DNA from: Incurvaria masculella
Taxonomy: Eukaryota > Arthropoda > Insecta > Lepidoptera > Incurvariidae
Direction: 5' to 3'
Length of the DNA: 64,000 bases
Assembly (NCBI GenBank): GCA_946894095.1
Contig: OX335647.2
Span: 16,386,001 to 16,450,000, forward strand
Position numbers and translations under genes: made by a program. Under the pieces are notes generated by a model that saw only the letters and a list, made by a program, of their open reading frames with translations, was not told the DNA's origin and did no database searches. This document shows, piece by piece, positions 1 to 12,098 of the stretch. Within the stretch, counting starts at the first letter, position 1. Each line of letters starts with the position of its first letter.

Positions 1-3000
1 AAAGATATAACCAACTACACGTATCAGCGTAGTAAGGGACGAGTATCGGTCAAGAATATCGAAATGTTGTGAAACATCATCTGATTTGACAGCATCAATC
101 TTAACTGTATGAACTAAAATCTTACTTTCTAACATAGTTGACGGAATATCATTAAGTGAGTTTGAAGGAACCATAAACTGAACCTCAGATAGCCATGGTG
201 GTCCATGCCACCATAACTCAAGATCACGTAACTCTGAAGGCGAGATGCCTCTAGATGCTACATCAGCAGGGTTATCCTGTGATGAAACATGATGCCATTG
301 TTCCTTATCTACCCTATTTATTATCTCCGTTACACGATTAGCAACGAAAGTTGCCCAATAGTTGGGATGGCGTTGAAGCCAAGCCAATACAATTTTCGAG
401 TCTGTCCAGGCATAAGTGCAATCTAATGGTACATTTAAACTTTGTCTAGCCTTGTGTAGTAATTTAGCTAGCAATACCGCTCCACACAATTCTAGTCTTG
501 GTAGGGAAAGTTGTTTTACCGGAGCGACCTTTGTTTTAGCTTCAAGCATTGTGAGTTTTACTCCAGTTGATGTAATGCATCTATAGTAAATGACTGCCGA
601 ATATGCAACCATTGAAGCGTCTGAAAACCCATGTAATTCAAACTTGTGATACTTCCCACAACATACATCTTGTTCAATCCATCTTTCCAGTTTTATAGTT
701 GGCATAGCCATTAGGTCACATCTATACTTTGAATATTCATTCCTTAAATCTTCATTTAGGGTTTCATCCCAATCCAACTTTAGTAGCCATAGTTTTTGTA
801 GCATAATTTTTGCTGTAATCACGACTGGGGACAGCCAACCAGCTGGATCATAGATTTTTGCAATATCACCAAGTATTGTTCGCTTGGTGGGTTCCTCATT
901 TTTCGGCGGGATTTGAATTTTCAACATGAAGGCGTCATTATTAAAATTCCAGGAAATGCCTAGAATCTTCCGGTCTTCTTCCGTCTTATTATCTCTCAGG
1001 GATTTAACATTAGATGTCCATTTGTGCAATTGGAATCCTCCCTTTTTAAATAACTGTATTATTGTGTTCTTAATTTCTTGAGCCCTTTCTACACTCGAGC
1101 AACCCGATAAGAAGTCATCCACATAAAAGTCTTCTTTAACTATATCCATAACTTCTTCAGGGAAGCTGTCCTTTTCATCTTGTATAAGTTGTTTGAGTAT
1201 TCTGATTGCCAGATATGGAGCACACGATGTACCATATGTCACTGTCATCAATCGGTAGTCTTTAATGGGTTCATTGTGAGAGAAACGCCAAAACATTCTT
1301 TGATAATTTGAGTCCCGTTCGTCAATCATAATTTGGCGGTACATCTGCCGAATATCTCCAACTAGCACTACTTTATGCCTTCGCCATCTTAGGATGATAT
1401 CTCGTATGTCATTTTGTAATGGCGGTCCAACCATTAAATTATCATTAAGGGATTTCCCGTTGGATGTTTTGGCAGACCCGTCAAATACAACACGTAATTT
1501 AGTTGTGAGGTGTTGAGGACATAGAACCGCGTGATGAGGTAAGTAACATGCTCCTTTGGTAGGAACATTTGTTTCTTCTATCATTTCCATGTGTTTCTTT
1601 TCGATGTAGTCTTTCATGAAGTCATTATACTGCAATTGCAAGTCTGGGAGCCTTTTGAACTTGTGCTCAACTGATTGCAATCTTTTTATTGCGACTCCTC
1701 GCGACTCACCGACGTTAGGAGGATGGGATGTGAATGGCAAGCGAACCTTGTATCGCCCATCTGGAGTTCTTTGGTGAGAAGCGTTAAAATATTCTTCGCA
1801 TTTTTGTTCTTCTTTAGTCAGAAGTCGATGTGTGTTCCTACTATCCACTTCTTCAACTTCCCAGAAGTTTTGTAACAAATTATCAACTTCTATTTTAGTG
1901 TGATTAACTAACACGTGATTGTATGTTTCTTTCCTTATACTTGGTTGGCCGGACACTAACCATCCCAAATGAGTTTTTTGAGCGATTAGGCGGTGATCTT
2001 TCTTATGGATTCCTTCCTGTAGGATGCGAGCGTAAACCTCTGCTCCTAAAATCATATCTATGCGACCTGGTCGTTGAAATGTTGGATCAGCCAACTGAAG
2101 CTTGAATAATTGCGGCCAGTCGATGTTGTGTTCCTTTCCCGGAAGGAATGTGGTGAGTGTCTTAAGTACATAAGCTACAACATTGAGATGGTATGTCGAG
2201 TCATGCTTGGAACTTATGTTAAGCACAACGGAATGTTTCGTTGTGGTGATGTTATGATCGACTCCAACTATGTTGCTGTGAATGTGATTTCTTTTTACCT
2301 TGAGCTGTTGACAGGCTGATTCGGTTATTAGGGGTAGTGTGACTACTTCTTGGTTTACATAAACATCTATTAAGGCAGTTGCCAGTAGTACTGGACAACT
2401 GTGAATTTGTTGATTTAGTGTCACGACTTGTGATGTACTTTCCTGATGTGTATCATTTTCTCGAATGTCTGCTAAATTATGTAGTATGGATTCTTTATCA
2501 TGGCTTATCGCTGATACTTGCACTGTTTTGACATGAAGCAGTGTATGATGCTTACGGGCGCATTTTTTGCAGGCAGTGGACTGTAAACATTGGAATGCGG
2601 AATGACCGACCCGCAGGCAGTTAAAACACAGCCCTTTATTTTTAACAAAATCTCTTCGCACATTTACTTCTTGAGCGTAAAACTGTTTGCAATGACATGT
2701 CAAATGATCTCCTTCGCAATAAGAACATGATTTTGTTCCTGATGTCGATGTACCTTCTATTTGATTTGAAAATACTTTCTTTGGGTGAGTGGTGTTTGAA
2801 TTCTTGGTGTATGTGTGCTGCATGGTTTCTTTAGGCCTAACAACTTCTTTCGGTTTTGTGATTTCCAGGGTTCGGAATCGATTTTCTAGGAATTTAGAAA
2901 GCTTTGACCAAGTAGGTAGACTTGTGTCGTCGCCAATACTTTGTTCAAATAGTCTGTGTGACTCAGAATCTAATTTCGAAATAATGATATGAACTACTAT

Positions 3001-3714
3001 TGTATCCCACGTATTTGTCGGAACACCCATATGTTTCAATGACACTAAGCACTCGGATGTGACATCCAATAACTCTCTAATACCTCGTGCTGATTCAAAA
3101 GTAATCTTTCTTTGATGCAAAAATCGATTTAGATATGAATTTACTATGCATCTTTCATTGTTAAAACGCTTCGTTAACGTAGACCAAATTATATCATAGT
3201 TGCTTTCCGATACCTGAAAATGATTGACCAAGGCTTCTCCTTTAAGACAGGTTTTTAAATATTGACACTTATTGACTTTACTTATCGACTCGTTGTTGTG
3301 AACAAGGGAATTAAACAAGTCCCTAAATGAAATCCATTGTTGATAGTCGCCTGAGAATGTAGGTAGACATATTGGAGGCAACTTGGCCTTAACTGAATGA
3401 TTGTCTTGTGACTGTAAAGCTGGTGAAGTGGCTTGGCCACCGAGCTCCCTAAGTTTTTCCTTAAAAAGTGTTTTACAGTCCAAATACACAGAAATAAATT
3501 CATCATAACAGTCCTGATATTGTGTTGGCACTCCACTTTGTCCTATTAACTGCTTGTGTTGCGACTGAAAATTATCGTAATAATTACATGCAATGTCCTG
3601 CCTGGATTCAACATAACTAACATTAATTCTTTCTTTTGGCGATTTCTTAAAATTAGTGAACAGCCGCTTTAGTTGCTCATAGGTGTCCTTCTGTTCAGCT
3701 AATAACTTAACCAT
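1..3714 (-). CDS. BEL/Pao retrotransposon Gag-Pol polyprotein, 5' part (runs off left edge)
   Basis: The frame is open for 1238 codons from the ATG at 3714 to the window edge. I checked every codon and found no stop; the first upstream in-frame stop is at 3796-3798, and no earlier in-frame ATG exists. Domains in order: a DUF1759-type gag core (FSGDYQQWISFRD, about residue 120 on); a CCHC zinc knuckle (CFNC-LRVG-H-SAFQ-C, residues 363-376) followed by a second Cys/His cluster; a DUF1758-type protease region (about 440-620, ending GRIDMILGAEVYA); reverse transcriptase with the YVDD active site at residues 864-867; then a Pao-type A17 region with LWWHGPPWLSE near residue 1165. The order is that of BEL/Pao elements. 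RNase H and integrase should lie beyond the left edge. The protease lacks its D-S/T-G catalytic motif: the text passes from ALIDVYVNQEVV straight to PLITESACQQL. Confidence 0.92.
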   Translation of the reverse strand, partial: MVKLLAEQKDTYEQLKRLFTNFKKSPKERINVSYVESRQDIACNYYDNFQSQHKQLIGQSGVPTQYQDCYDEFISVYLDCKTLFKEKLRELGGQATSPALQSQDNHSVKAKLPPICLPTFSGDYQQWISFRDLFNSLVHNNESISKVNKCQYLKTCLKGEALVNHFQVSESNYDIIWSTLTKRFNNERCIVNSYLNRFLHQRKITFESARGIRELLDVTSECLVSLKHMGVPTNTWDTIVVHIIISKLDSESHRLFEQSIGDDTSLPTWSKLSKFLENRFRTLEITKPKEVVRPKETMQHTYTKNSNTTHPKKVFSNQIEGTSTSGTKSCSYCEGDHLTCHCKQFYAQEVNVRRDFVKNKGLCFNCLRVGHSAFQCLQSTACKKCARKHHTLLHVKTVQVSAISHDKESILHNLADIRENDTHQESTSQVVTLNQQIHSCPVLLATALIDVYVNQEVVTLPLITESACQQLKVKRNHIHSNIVGVDHNITTTKHSVVLNISSKHDSTYHLNVVAYVLKTLTTFLPGKEHNIDWPQLFKLQLADPTFQRPGRIDMILGAEVYARILQEGIHKKDHRLIAQKTHLGWLVSGQPSIRKETYNHVLVNHTKIEVDNLLQNFWEVEEVDSRNTHRLLTKEEQKCEEYFNASHQRTPDGRYKVRLPFTSHPPNVGESRGVAIKRLQSVEHKFKRLPDLQLQYNDFMKDYIEKKHMEMIEETNVPTKGACYLPHHAVLCPQHLTTKLRVVFDGSAKTSNGKSLNDNLMVGPPLQNDIRDIILRWRRHKVVLVGDIRQMYRQIMIDERDSNYQRMFWRFSHNEPIKDYRLMTVTYGTSCAPYLAIRILKQLIQDEKDSFPEEVMDIVKEDFYVDDFLSGCSSVERAQEIKNTIIQLFKKGGFQLHKWTSNVKSLRDNKTEEDRKILGISWNFNNDAFMLKIQIPPKNEEPTKRTILGDIAKIYDPAGWLSPVVITAKIMLQKLWLLKLDWDETLNEDLRNEYSKYRCDLMAMPTIKLERWIEQDVCCGKYHKFELHGFSDASMVAYSAVIYYRCITSTGVKLTMLEAKTKVAPVKQLSLPRLELCGAVLLAKLLHKARQSLNVPLDCTYAWTDSKIVLAWLQRHPNYWATFVANRVTEIINRVDKEQWHHVSSQDNPADVASRGISPSELRDLELWWHGPPWLSEVQFMVPSNSLNDIPSTMLESKILVHTVKIDAVKSDDVSQHFDILDRYSSLTTLIRVVGYIF

Positions 3715-4425
3715 AATGAAGAAAGTTCAATGCACGAAAATCAAACAGTTCGAACAAACAACACGATTCCTTGGAGAGATTGTACGCACAACAGTTCAAA
3801 AAGTCAACAATCTTTTACTTACAGTCTTGGTCGTAGCACAGCACACTGATTCTAATTTCTTAACACTCACTGGTAAAAGATATAAAAATGCAAACACACT
3901 TTCATTAGCTGCCCGATTTGTTCTTGAAGCGACTAGTTCCGCCGACAGTGGCTCAAGATCCGACGGATCGGACCTGAGAGTGCGCCTGGCCTCCTTGTTG
4001 GCCTGACGCCCACCGTGGCGAAGTGCAGTCCAGACTCAGGGTATGACGAACGTAGGAGTTGCATCACCTATGTGCAGCTTCTCGCCCGGTCCAAATACCG
4101 GGAGACCAGAGATTACCCGCACGATTACCGTGCGTCCCTGGGGATACTAGTCCCAAAAAATCGCGGCTCGAGAGACCAACGATGTTTACAAAATTCAGCA
4201 GATGGGGTGGAGATTGGGGTGTTTTTGAATAAAAACAACCATGTATTACGTAGTAGATCTCGTGTAATAACCTTTTGTAATATATTATATGAAACTTAGC
4301 AGATGAACCTTACATCGCAGTGTTGTTTGACATGCAACGCCATCTAGTGACGAAATGATTGCAACTTTACCAAACACCAACCTAAAACTATTTCATATCT
4401 GATCGAAAGGTGGTATTTTGTAACA
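3715..4425 (-). mobile_element. Probable 5' leader and LTR of the BEL/Pao element
   Basis: This stretch lies directly upstream of the gag start, where a BEL/Pao element carries its leader, primer-binding site and 5' LTR. A candidate LTR edge on the minus strand is TGTTACAAAATACC, beginning at 4425. A possible LTR end is ...GTAATACA at 4245 followed by TGG, but the following bases do not match a tRNA 3' end that I recognise. A TATA-like ATATAATATAT occurs near 4280. The two small open frames here are not convincing genes. The edges are tentative because the matching 3' LTR is outside the window. Confidence 0.45.
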
Positions 4426-5346
4426 ACCTTCCACATGATGTAAGCAGTGCCATAACAGTTTTAACATAAACAAATTTGACAATATCAACGAAAACTGCAC
4501 TCAATCTGTAACATGCATGCATGCATTTGCTGCAAGCTGATAGTGTATATAAATAAATAAATAAATAACATTTAATTAAAAATGCTAACCTCTATGTATG
4601 AATGGAGGGAGGTATCAATATATTTTATTTTACTTGCAGTCATTTTGGTTTGTGAAGTCATTTTCGAGTTTCTTTTAAAAAAAAGTACGAATTTCAATAA
4701 AATTACCCTAAGCCGAAATGTTTATTTTCCACTGTATGTTTAAAAAAATATCTTCTTAATTTTCAATGTCATACATGACATGCATGGAAGCATAACATTT
4801 TCAGTTAACTTAAGAATTGATTGCAGAGAATAGAATTAAGATCCTCCTATTTGATTTCCCGGCTCCGCTGTGAATCTAAGCCATCCAGAACACACACAAC
4901 AAAAATAATCAAAATGTTTGGGAACGTTTGGGAGGAGTTCAGTAACATACACACGTGTCGAAGAATTATCTTTGTAAAGATTTTTAATATAATCTAGATT
5001 TTGTTTAATTCTTGTTATGTGACTACCATCGGCGATAAATAATAAAATGGGAAGATATGGCATTGTCAAATATTGTTTCCGTCAAATCGTGTTCATGCTA
5101 AGATGCATGCTTGCGGGCCATTGATGGCCTTGGAGTGACAAAGGAAGATACAATGCTATTTACTGCGAGAGTGAAAGGGTTAACACTATTTTGCCTTGTT
5201 GGCAAATCGGTGACACGTTCTAATACTCAATCTTCCCATTTATATCGCTGACTACAATGCTGAGGGAACGAAATATTGTTTGGTAAAAAAATAAAAGTTT
5301 CTCTTTCTTACCCAAAAACGAACTGTGCATAATTCCCACTTGTGTA
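4426..5346. other. No gene seen; AT-rich with short repeat scraps
   Basis: This holds a short (AAAT)n run near 4547-4569, a TGCATGCATGCA stretch near 4514, and a CCGGCTCCGCT scrap at about 4858 that matches the head of a repeat family found elsewhere in the window. No coding signal is convincing. Confidence 0.5.
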
Positions 5347-5450
5347 CTAATATTATACATGCGAAAGTGTTGATGGCTCGAGCTACTTTTACTCGGAAAC
5401 AATATTTTTCTATATTTTCTTGAGTGGAGCCGGGTACCGCAGCTATTATT
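5347..5450 (-). repeat. Interspersed repeat, CGGCTCC...ATAATATTAGT type
   Basis: On the minus strand it starts with GGTACCCGGCTCCACTC and ends with TTTCGCATGTATAATATTAGT. The same start and a similar end occur on the plus strand at 17821-18040. It overlaps a 149-codon minus-strand open frame at 5252-5701, which is therefore at least partly repeat-derived and not called as a gene. Confidence 0.55.
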
Positions 5451-6395
5451 TGATTCTTAACTTTTTGAAGGACTTGGCGTGGTTCCAAATTGTTTACTTT
5501 CCAGAATCTCAATACGAAATGTGTCAGCAAGTTCGCGTACAGCTTCGCGTCAGTAGGTCTGCCGCGGCGCGTCGGCAGCGTGTTGCGGCATCCGGTAAGC
5601 ACGCTCTTGAGATCCGGGCCCGCGCTACGTGACGGACTTATGGAAATGCTCAAGCTGAGGGGCCCAAAAGGCGTATCGGGCATAAATCTTTGAGAGGACA
5701 AGCCAATTGTTATTCTGTTTTTTTTTTTCGGTGATATTCATGTGTTTGACATAACTGCCGATACATTTTCAAGCCTATCAGTTCCCAATGCGCGTATTAA
5801 TTTCACTTGTTCACCTTCTTTGTGTTTACGAAAAGTCGTTTCGGCGTCTCCGATTTTTTGGAACGGAGCCAAATGTAAAATTTTTTTTTCACTTATTTTT
5901 AGATCGCAAAACTGAAACAGGTGTTTTAATGGCTTTTAATAACCTCGATTAAGTGTTATTTTAGAATTCCGGCCACCCATTGAACTTGACCTGTAACCAT
6001 TTGCTTAAGAGATACTCGTAGTATTGGGTATTATTTGATTTTTCTTGGTAATTCGAATAATAAACGTTAACGAATTTTTAAGTATCTGATTTTTATAAAA
6101 TACGCTTCGCACGTATAGAAAGAAACCAATATGGGATTATATCAGCAGTATCCGCCTATTCCTATATATTCCTTCATTAGGTGTGTACACACTCTTGGAA
6201 TCTACGTCGTCACATTACGATGGACGAAGAAGTACCGACAAAATGTTCGCCGGGACAATTGTTCTTATTGCTATTCAAACATTATTCTTTATAATACTAC
6301 CAACTAATGAAACGAGTATACGGTTTTGATAGTAGCTCAACATTGTACTGAAAGATGAAACTGAAAGGTATTATGACCAGAATGCGTGGGCATCT
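5451..6395. other. No gene seen
   Basis: A locally GC-rich patch at about 5550-5640 is open in several frames but has no recognisable domain. The rest is AT-rich unique-looking sequence. Confidence 0.4.
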
Positions 6396-6522
6396 TTAAC
6401 AGGTGTGACCCTTTATCTTGAAAACGCGTTATTACAAATCAGATGCCAGAAATTCGTTGAGTATCAGATACTACATATACCTATTTCAGATGCCAGAAAT
6501 TAGTTTAGCATGCACCTGTTAA
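6396..6522. repeat. Small foldback with internal direct repeat
   Basis: The ends TTAACAGGTG (6396-6405) and CACCTGTTAA (6513-6522) are a perfect 10-bp inverted repeat. Inside, CAGATGCCAGAAATT occurs twice in direct order, at 6440 and 6487. It may be a very short MITE remnant. Confidence 0.45.
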
Positions 6523-9340
6523 TGATTGATTTCACCCTGTATTTAAAATTGTACAGATATTATTGATACTAAATTATAATTATTAGAATTGTTTTTAGTC
6601 AGAGAATTATAGACATGGAACTGCTGTACAAGTTTTTCGTACAAGACGGGTTTTACAAGTTGGCAAGATAGTTAATATGAATTTAATAACCTTTCTGTAC
6701 TCGTTAAATCAGTCAAATTCAGGAGAATGTAAATAACTTGTGTATGTAAAACCTGAGCCAATTATTCAATTACTAAAACTATTTTATAGAAAATTATGTT
6801 TCCATTAGTTTATCTTCAAAATGTCAACCTCTCGCTTTGATACAGAGAGGCAAACGCTTAACGAAATTTCCCGCCATTCTACGCTACTCCTCTGAGGTTA
6901 TTATGAACCATTATCTTCTAGCGAAACCTTTGGCGCTTCTGTCTGTGTTGTGCTTTCGTGAGGCCGTGGCTTAAGCGACCATAAACTGCTGTCTATAGGG
7001 TTGAGACCGGGTGTAGCCATCCTTGAGACGTGGTAAAGTGTAAAACAATTCTTTTACATCACTGTTGAGTGATTCTCACCCAAGGTGACTTACATGACAA
7101 TAGTATAACACAGTTTTGTTGAAGGTAACGGTTGGTCTTTAAAGTTTTAGTTGGGCTCAATTTCAGCAAGTTTGATGAAATAATTTTTCCGAAAACACAA
7201 ATTCCGACCCACAAACCTGAATGCAAACTGGCGATTTTTAACTATTAAAGACGAATTAGGACGATCGGAGAACCTTCATAAATGAAATCATTTTGACGGT
7301 TTGCTATTGTTAAATTGTTAAAATCTTCCATCGGAGAATAGCAAATGGTCCCAGATACGAGTGTTTCCTGAATGTATGTATTCGGTAAATAGGTTTTTCT
7401 TCCTCTTTCTGGACAATCTTTAAAATGGCCCAGTCACTTGTGGCGTTCAATGAAAAAAAAACTAACGGCTGGCCTAGTTGAAGCCTCAAATAGTGTATTA
7501 TCGCAATGCATTATAGAATATACTTTTCTAGCACCAAATGCTAGAAATGTACATTTTAGTTAACAACAAAAACAGGAATGATTGCTGTTCCATATTCACA
7601 GTATGTGAGAATTTATAAATGTTGTCAAGGTTTTATTGAACCGGGGTGTATAGCGAATATTGTATGTTTAGGGCTGTTGACCGCGGTGCTACGCTAGAAG
7701 GCCGCAACATGTTGACACGAGCAACACCCTTAACCCAGAGCCGTAAGTGCTTACATTAATGCAGAAATCACGTAGAGTTTAATTTATGAGGGTATCCAAA
7801 TGGGCACGTTAAATAAAAAAATATGGATATGAATTCATCACGAAAATGATTTATTTATTTTGGCTCCTCAATTACCATTGTGCAGGCGGCGGCGTGAGGA
7901 TTGTGATGCTTTAGGGATGAGTAGGTTTTTTAAAAAAGACGGAAAATATGATGCTGTTGTACCAGAAAAGGTCACTCGCAACACATGAACATTCGGAAAT
8001 GTCAAATTTGAGTAACGAATGCCAGAGTTTGACGGGAGTTTTTTCAAAGAGTTCCGCTGTTAAAAGACATAAGTTTGCAATGAAAACATGTATAACCATA
8101 ATACATTCGTTATTAAAATGCATGTATGTAGGTACGTCGGGCCGTCAGAGTCACTTAGCTCCTTGTTTTTTACACCTATGATAACACCTACGAGTGGATT
8201 GCAGCACCAGCATATCTACTCATGAAAGCGAAGACGAAAAGTTCTCGTGTTCGCTTCTGTCTAGCTCGATGTAGAAAAATATAGGCATCTTTCATCAAAC
8301 AAGTATTTGAGTTTTATTAACCAAAATTTGAATTGATGAAAAATCTTTTTCACTCCACAGCGTTATTGTAAATGAACGAAAATTTGATGGTCGCGACGTG
8401 TTTCTATCACTCCATTAGTAATGAGCTCGAATTGCCCCTACTAATACCATGCGACTATCAATGCGCCAGATAATTGTAGACCAAACTGTAGGAAGGTGCA
8501 GTGATTTTTGAGTGATCTCAATGTTCGCTCCAAGGTTGGGACATTGCATTTTCGATCATGTCAACAACAACTTCATAAGCCAACAAGTACGTTAGGCAAA
8601 AACCCTTCTCAATAGCTCGGCACTATGCAAGCTAACAACTAATGGAGGCTCGAGTGTCCGAGTTGATCTAGGTCCGATCGTGCAGGCCTAAACCCAGCAA
8701 TGTATTCCGGGCACGTGACGTCCGAAGCGGCGCCTCTGTCACTGAGTTACTCAACTTGAGTGTGAATTTCATTGATTCTGTTATACGTTCCGTCGTTCGT
8801 TCGGAAAATGTGGACGTTTATTTAGTTTGGAGATTGAGTTATGGGCATGAGCGAGATGAGAAGTTCGCCTCGATTTGAAGTTAGGGTTCAAATTTCGAAT
8901 TTACCAACCCTCTCTATCTGGTGACGTCGGGTTAAAAATGAACGTCTTTCATGCGTCGGTTGGCAGGTATTATTTACTATAATATATAAATAAATATAAT
9001 TTTAGGAAAAATAACTGCATTTTTTTTTATTAACATGGACCACATGAGTATAAGCTGGGTGAAAATCTCTTATCGAATTTACAAACCAAATTGGGGAATA
9101 GGATGCAGGTAATTAGTAAGATGTTTTGTAATGTAAATTAACGTTTCGTTTAATATTTTTTTTATTTTGGAATGTTTCAATGTCCTAATGATTCACAATT
9201 TTGTGTTTCTTTTTTTTAATTTTACATTCAAAAATGTTTCGTTGACAGAAATTAAGATTTAATGACTTTCATCAAAATTCAGATACAATGTTCGTTAGAG
9301 AGATTAGATCCTGTAGATCTAAAAAAAACAATACTGGTGA
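6523..9340. other. No gene or clear repeat seen
   Basis: Mostly AT-rich sequence with short open frames only. The stretch around 8640-8800 is less AT-rich but shows no motif that I can name. Confidence 0.4.
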
Positions 9341-9540
9341 TTATAGCCACATTACTCTAGTTCATGTTTCCGGCTCCGCTCAGATGAGTTTCCTTTTGGA
9401 CATTCACCCGAGAGGAGTCCGATAAAATGTGATCAATAAAACTTCACGGGAAATATAAACGGGTGAATGGAACGCATACACGACAAACTATTATCCAGAC
9501 TAGTATCCATACAAATTTTGCTATCCCCATTCACCCCATC

Positions 9541-9720
9541 TGGGATTAAATTACAAATAAATCCCTCCTTTTTTATGTAAAGCGCGGCATATGGCGTACA
9601 CCAGGACATCTCAAGGTGCCCGACGTCGTAAATGGGATTTCGAACGTATAGGGGGGCTGCGAAAACCATTCCGGCCGGCCAGGTGCTTCTTCACACCATG
9701 TTTGGATTTAGTCAGTAACA
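9541..9720 (+). repeat. LINE 3'-end repeat family, copy 1
   Basis: Signature: GCGGCATATGGCGTACACC, then a TTCGAACGTATAGG segment, GCTGCGAAAACC, and GGCCGGCCAGGTGCTTCTTC. A reverse-oriented, shorter copy is at 15284-15470, and a same-strand copy is at 21180-21290. At the third site the repeat abuts a LINE C-terminal coding remnant on the minus strand, so the family is probably a LINE tail. Confidence 0.55.
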
Positions 9721-9836
9721 ACTGAAATATAAAAAGTAAAGTAAAATATTGAGACTTTTACCGGGTACATTGTAGCAGCAACAGCAGGAGCACTTCGCGC
9801 AAATTTTGGTATTTATACGGCGATACAGTTTATTAA

Positions 9837-10378
9837 GGTGGCCCATCCCGCTCATCTCCCCATACAAAAGGGGAAAGAAGATCACGCCCATATTTCTTGT
9901 CATAGATCCAAAAATTTGCTCAAAACAGCTTTATTTGATTGAACTAGATGTCTGATGACCATTGGCATTGTAAAATGGTGTTTGGTTTCTAAGTTATAAG
10001 GTCCGAAAGTTCGAATTTTTCGCGCGTTTTATACAATAACTTTTGAGGCGGATTACGCTATGATAAAGTAAGAACATCCTAAAAAGATTAGTCATCAGAC
10101 ATAGCTTATTTAATCAAGATATATAATCTATTTGGTTTTTGTTAGATTTTGGACTACAGCGGTCGTGGTTTACTTTTAGCTATAAGTCGTTTTGTAATTA
10201 AAATTTTCGTAAATCTTACCAAATCATATACAATGCGCATTGTCTTTTTTGTGGACATTTAGCATCTTCCTCATCACGAAGCCTGTCTTATTCTTTGAAA
10301 CATAGAAGGTCCCAGAGAGCGACAGCACGGTTTTGTACCGTGCCCGCGAATGAGTTAGTCCCGCCGAGTTGGGCCACC
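9837..10378. mobile_element. TTAA-flanked nonautonomous DNA transposon (piggyBac-like MITE), copy 1
   Basis: The element begins GGTGGCCCA and ends TGGGCCACC, and is flanked on both sides by TTAA (9833-9836 and 10379-10382). TTAA target duplication is the hallmark of piggyBac-type insertion; the assignment is inferred, because no transposase is present. A hairpin CACGGT...ACCGTG lies near 10326-10341. A second copy lies in inverted orientation at 26169-26678. Confidence 0.75.
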
Positions 10379-10382
10379 TTAA

Positions 10383-11441
10383 ATACATAACCCGACATCT
10401 AACTAATTCAAAGATTTTTTTCAACTTTCTGCTACAAGTAATCTAAGAAATCTGTGCTTTGAAATCGGTTGTCCATAATGACAAATTTAGTAAGTTCATA
10501 ACCCTGTATTTGTTTTAGGCAGCTATCTCTCTCTGGTAGTGGATACATTTCTAGCCACTGTGCGTAACTGATCAAATGACTCCCACGTATTAATATGGCC
10601 TTCACAAATAGTAGCATAAGATAAGATAATACTTCATTATGCAAAACGACAGTTATCTTTAAAATACCCCAGGTACTTACGATTTCATTTCAATTGAAAG
10701 GTGTAGTTGTGGATTCATTTTGATTTTGCTCTAAATATGTATACGGGTTAAATGAATAAAAAAAACGTGCAAGTGTTATTTTTCCATTTATTTTAGGTGT
10801 GAAATCCTCAAACGACATTTTTGACGCTTAAAAATCAATTAGTAAATGTTCAATTCTTTATAGTAATATTTTTCAGCTAACAAAATATACACAAATTTTA
10901 ATGCAATGGTCGACATTATTAAAACGAATGATCTCGATTGGGTTTTTTTTTGTGATAAAAGCTTTCGTAAATCCGCATGATATAGAGATTAACATAAACT
11001 AAAGTAGTTTTTGTTAAAAAAAAATTCTTTCGTATCGAAAATTGTTCATTCATTAGAAATTTTCTAATTTGTTTAGTGCCTTTTACCTTTGTGAATGTAA
11101 TAAGCGTAGTCTGAAAACATATATACGAATGAAAATGTCTTGTCAGATTTTAGCTAATTGGGCGAAACTAAACTAGGCGAGGCTCGACCTGTGTTAAGTT
11201 AATTAGATCCAGTACAAGCCACGGAACTAATAATATATAGCAACAAGTACATAATATACAAGTATCTAAATTCTAAACGAATTAGTATATGTGGTATACC
11301 AATCGCAGGAAGGCTGACATACATAAGCGATTTGATACTTAAATAAGCTGGTTGCCGTTCAATTTTATATTTCTGGCTAATTTATCAAAATATATTAATA
11401 ATGTTGGTAGGCTAAAAGTAACATCTTGCATTTTCAATGTA
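10383..11441. other. No gene seen
   Basis: AT-rich sequence with homopolymer runs and only short open frames. Confidence 0.4.
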
Positions 11442-11588
11442 CACACCATAACCTGGGGTTATTCTGGAGGATACAATAAGCGCTTTACCCTTTCTTTCTT
11501 TTTAACGATTAGAAAAAAATGAATTATTCTAATAAAATATGGTAAAGCGCTTGTTTTTGCCTAGAATCATGCCCTGAAGTGGTGTGCG
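11442..11588. mobile_element. MITE with about 48-bp imperfect terminal inverted repeats, copy 1
   Basis: Both ends run CACACCA..., then TTCT(G/A)G(A/G)GGATAC-like sequence, to a shared AAGCGCTTTACC, in inverted order around a short AT-rich centre. A related copy with the same outer CACACCAC and the TTCTG-to-AATAAGC segment is at 28065-28239. Confidence 0.6.
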
Positions 11589-12098
11589 CATTTCAAAGAG
11601 CACTCTATACATCAACCCGTTTAAAATGTTCTTCCAATGACCATCTCTTACAAGATTTTACGTCTGGCGTCTGTCTATTTGAATTTTCGCTTATGAATTG
11701 AGAAGCTCTGCAAGGGTCCCCAAACTTCCGGTATGATGCCTCGCTAAGCGTGGTTTAGCGAGATAAGGTTGTTTGGCTTTCATGAGTTTTTTTGTTGAAA
11801 CTATTTGACCTTCAGGCAACTAGCGGTCAAACTAAGCGAAGAGATCGGTGACGGTGATCGGCCTAAACCAATTTGAGCCCAACACTTTTTCTCATTTATA
11901 TACATAGTATCTGCCAGCAATAAAAAAAACCAACAGTCATAATACGCGCAGACGATATTGTAGTATGTAGTTGATAAATTTGGGAAAAGATTGCGGATCT
12001 TGCACAAAATTGTATTACCCTCATTAACATCAAATGTTTGAAGATTACCGAAACTACAAATGTGCCTTTGCTAATGCAAATATAAGCATGTAAGCATT
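11589..12098. other. No gene seen
   Basis: A short stem CTCGCTAAGC/GTTTAGCGAG lies near 11742-11762. Nothing else is recognisable. Confidence 0.4.

Noticed and set aside
1675..2992. Plus-strand frames of 60-69 codons
   Set aside because: They are shadows of the long minus-strand BEL/Pao frame.
5252..5701. 149-codon minus-strand open frame
   Set aside because: Its second half is the minus strand of a known interspersed repeat (CGGCTCC...ATAATATTAGT) and its first half is a GC-rich patch open in several frames.
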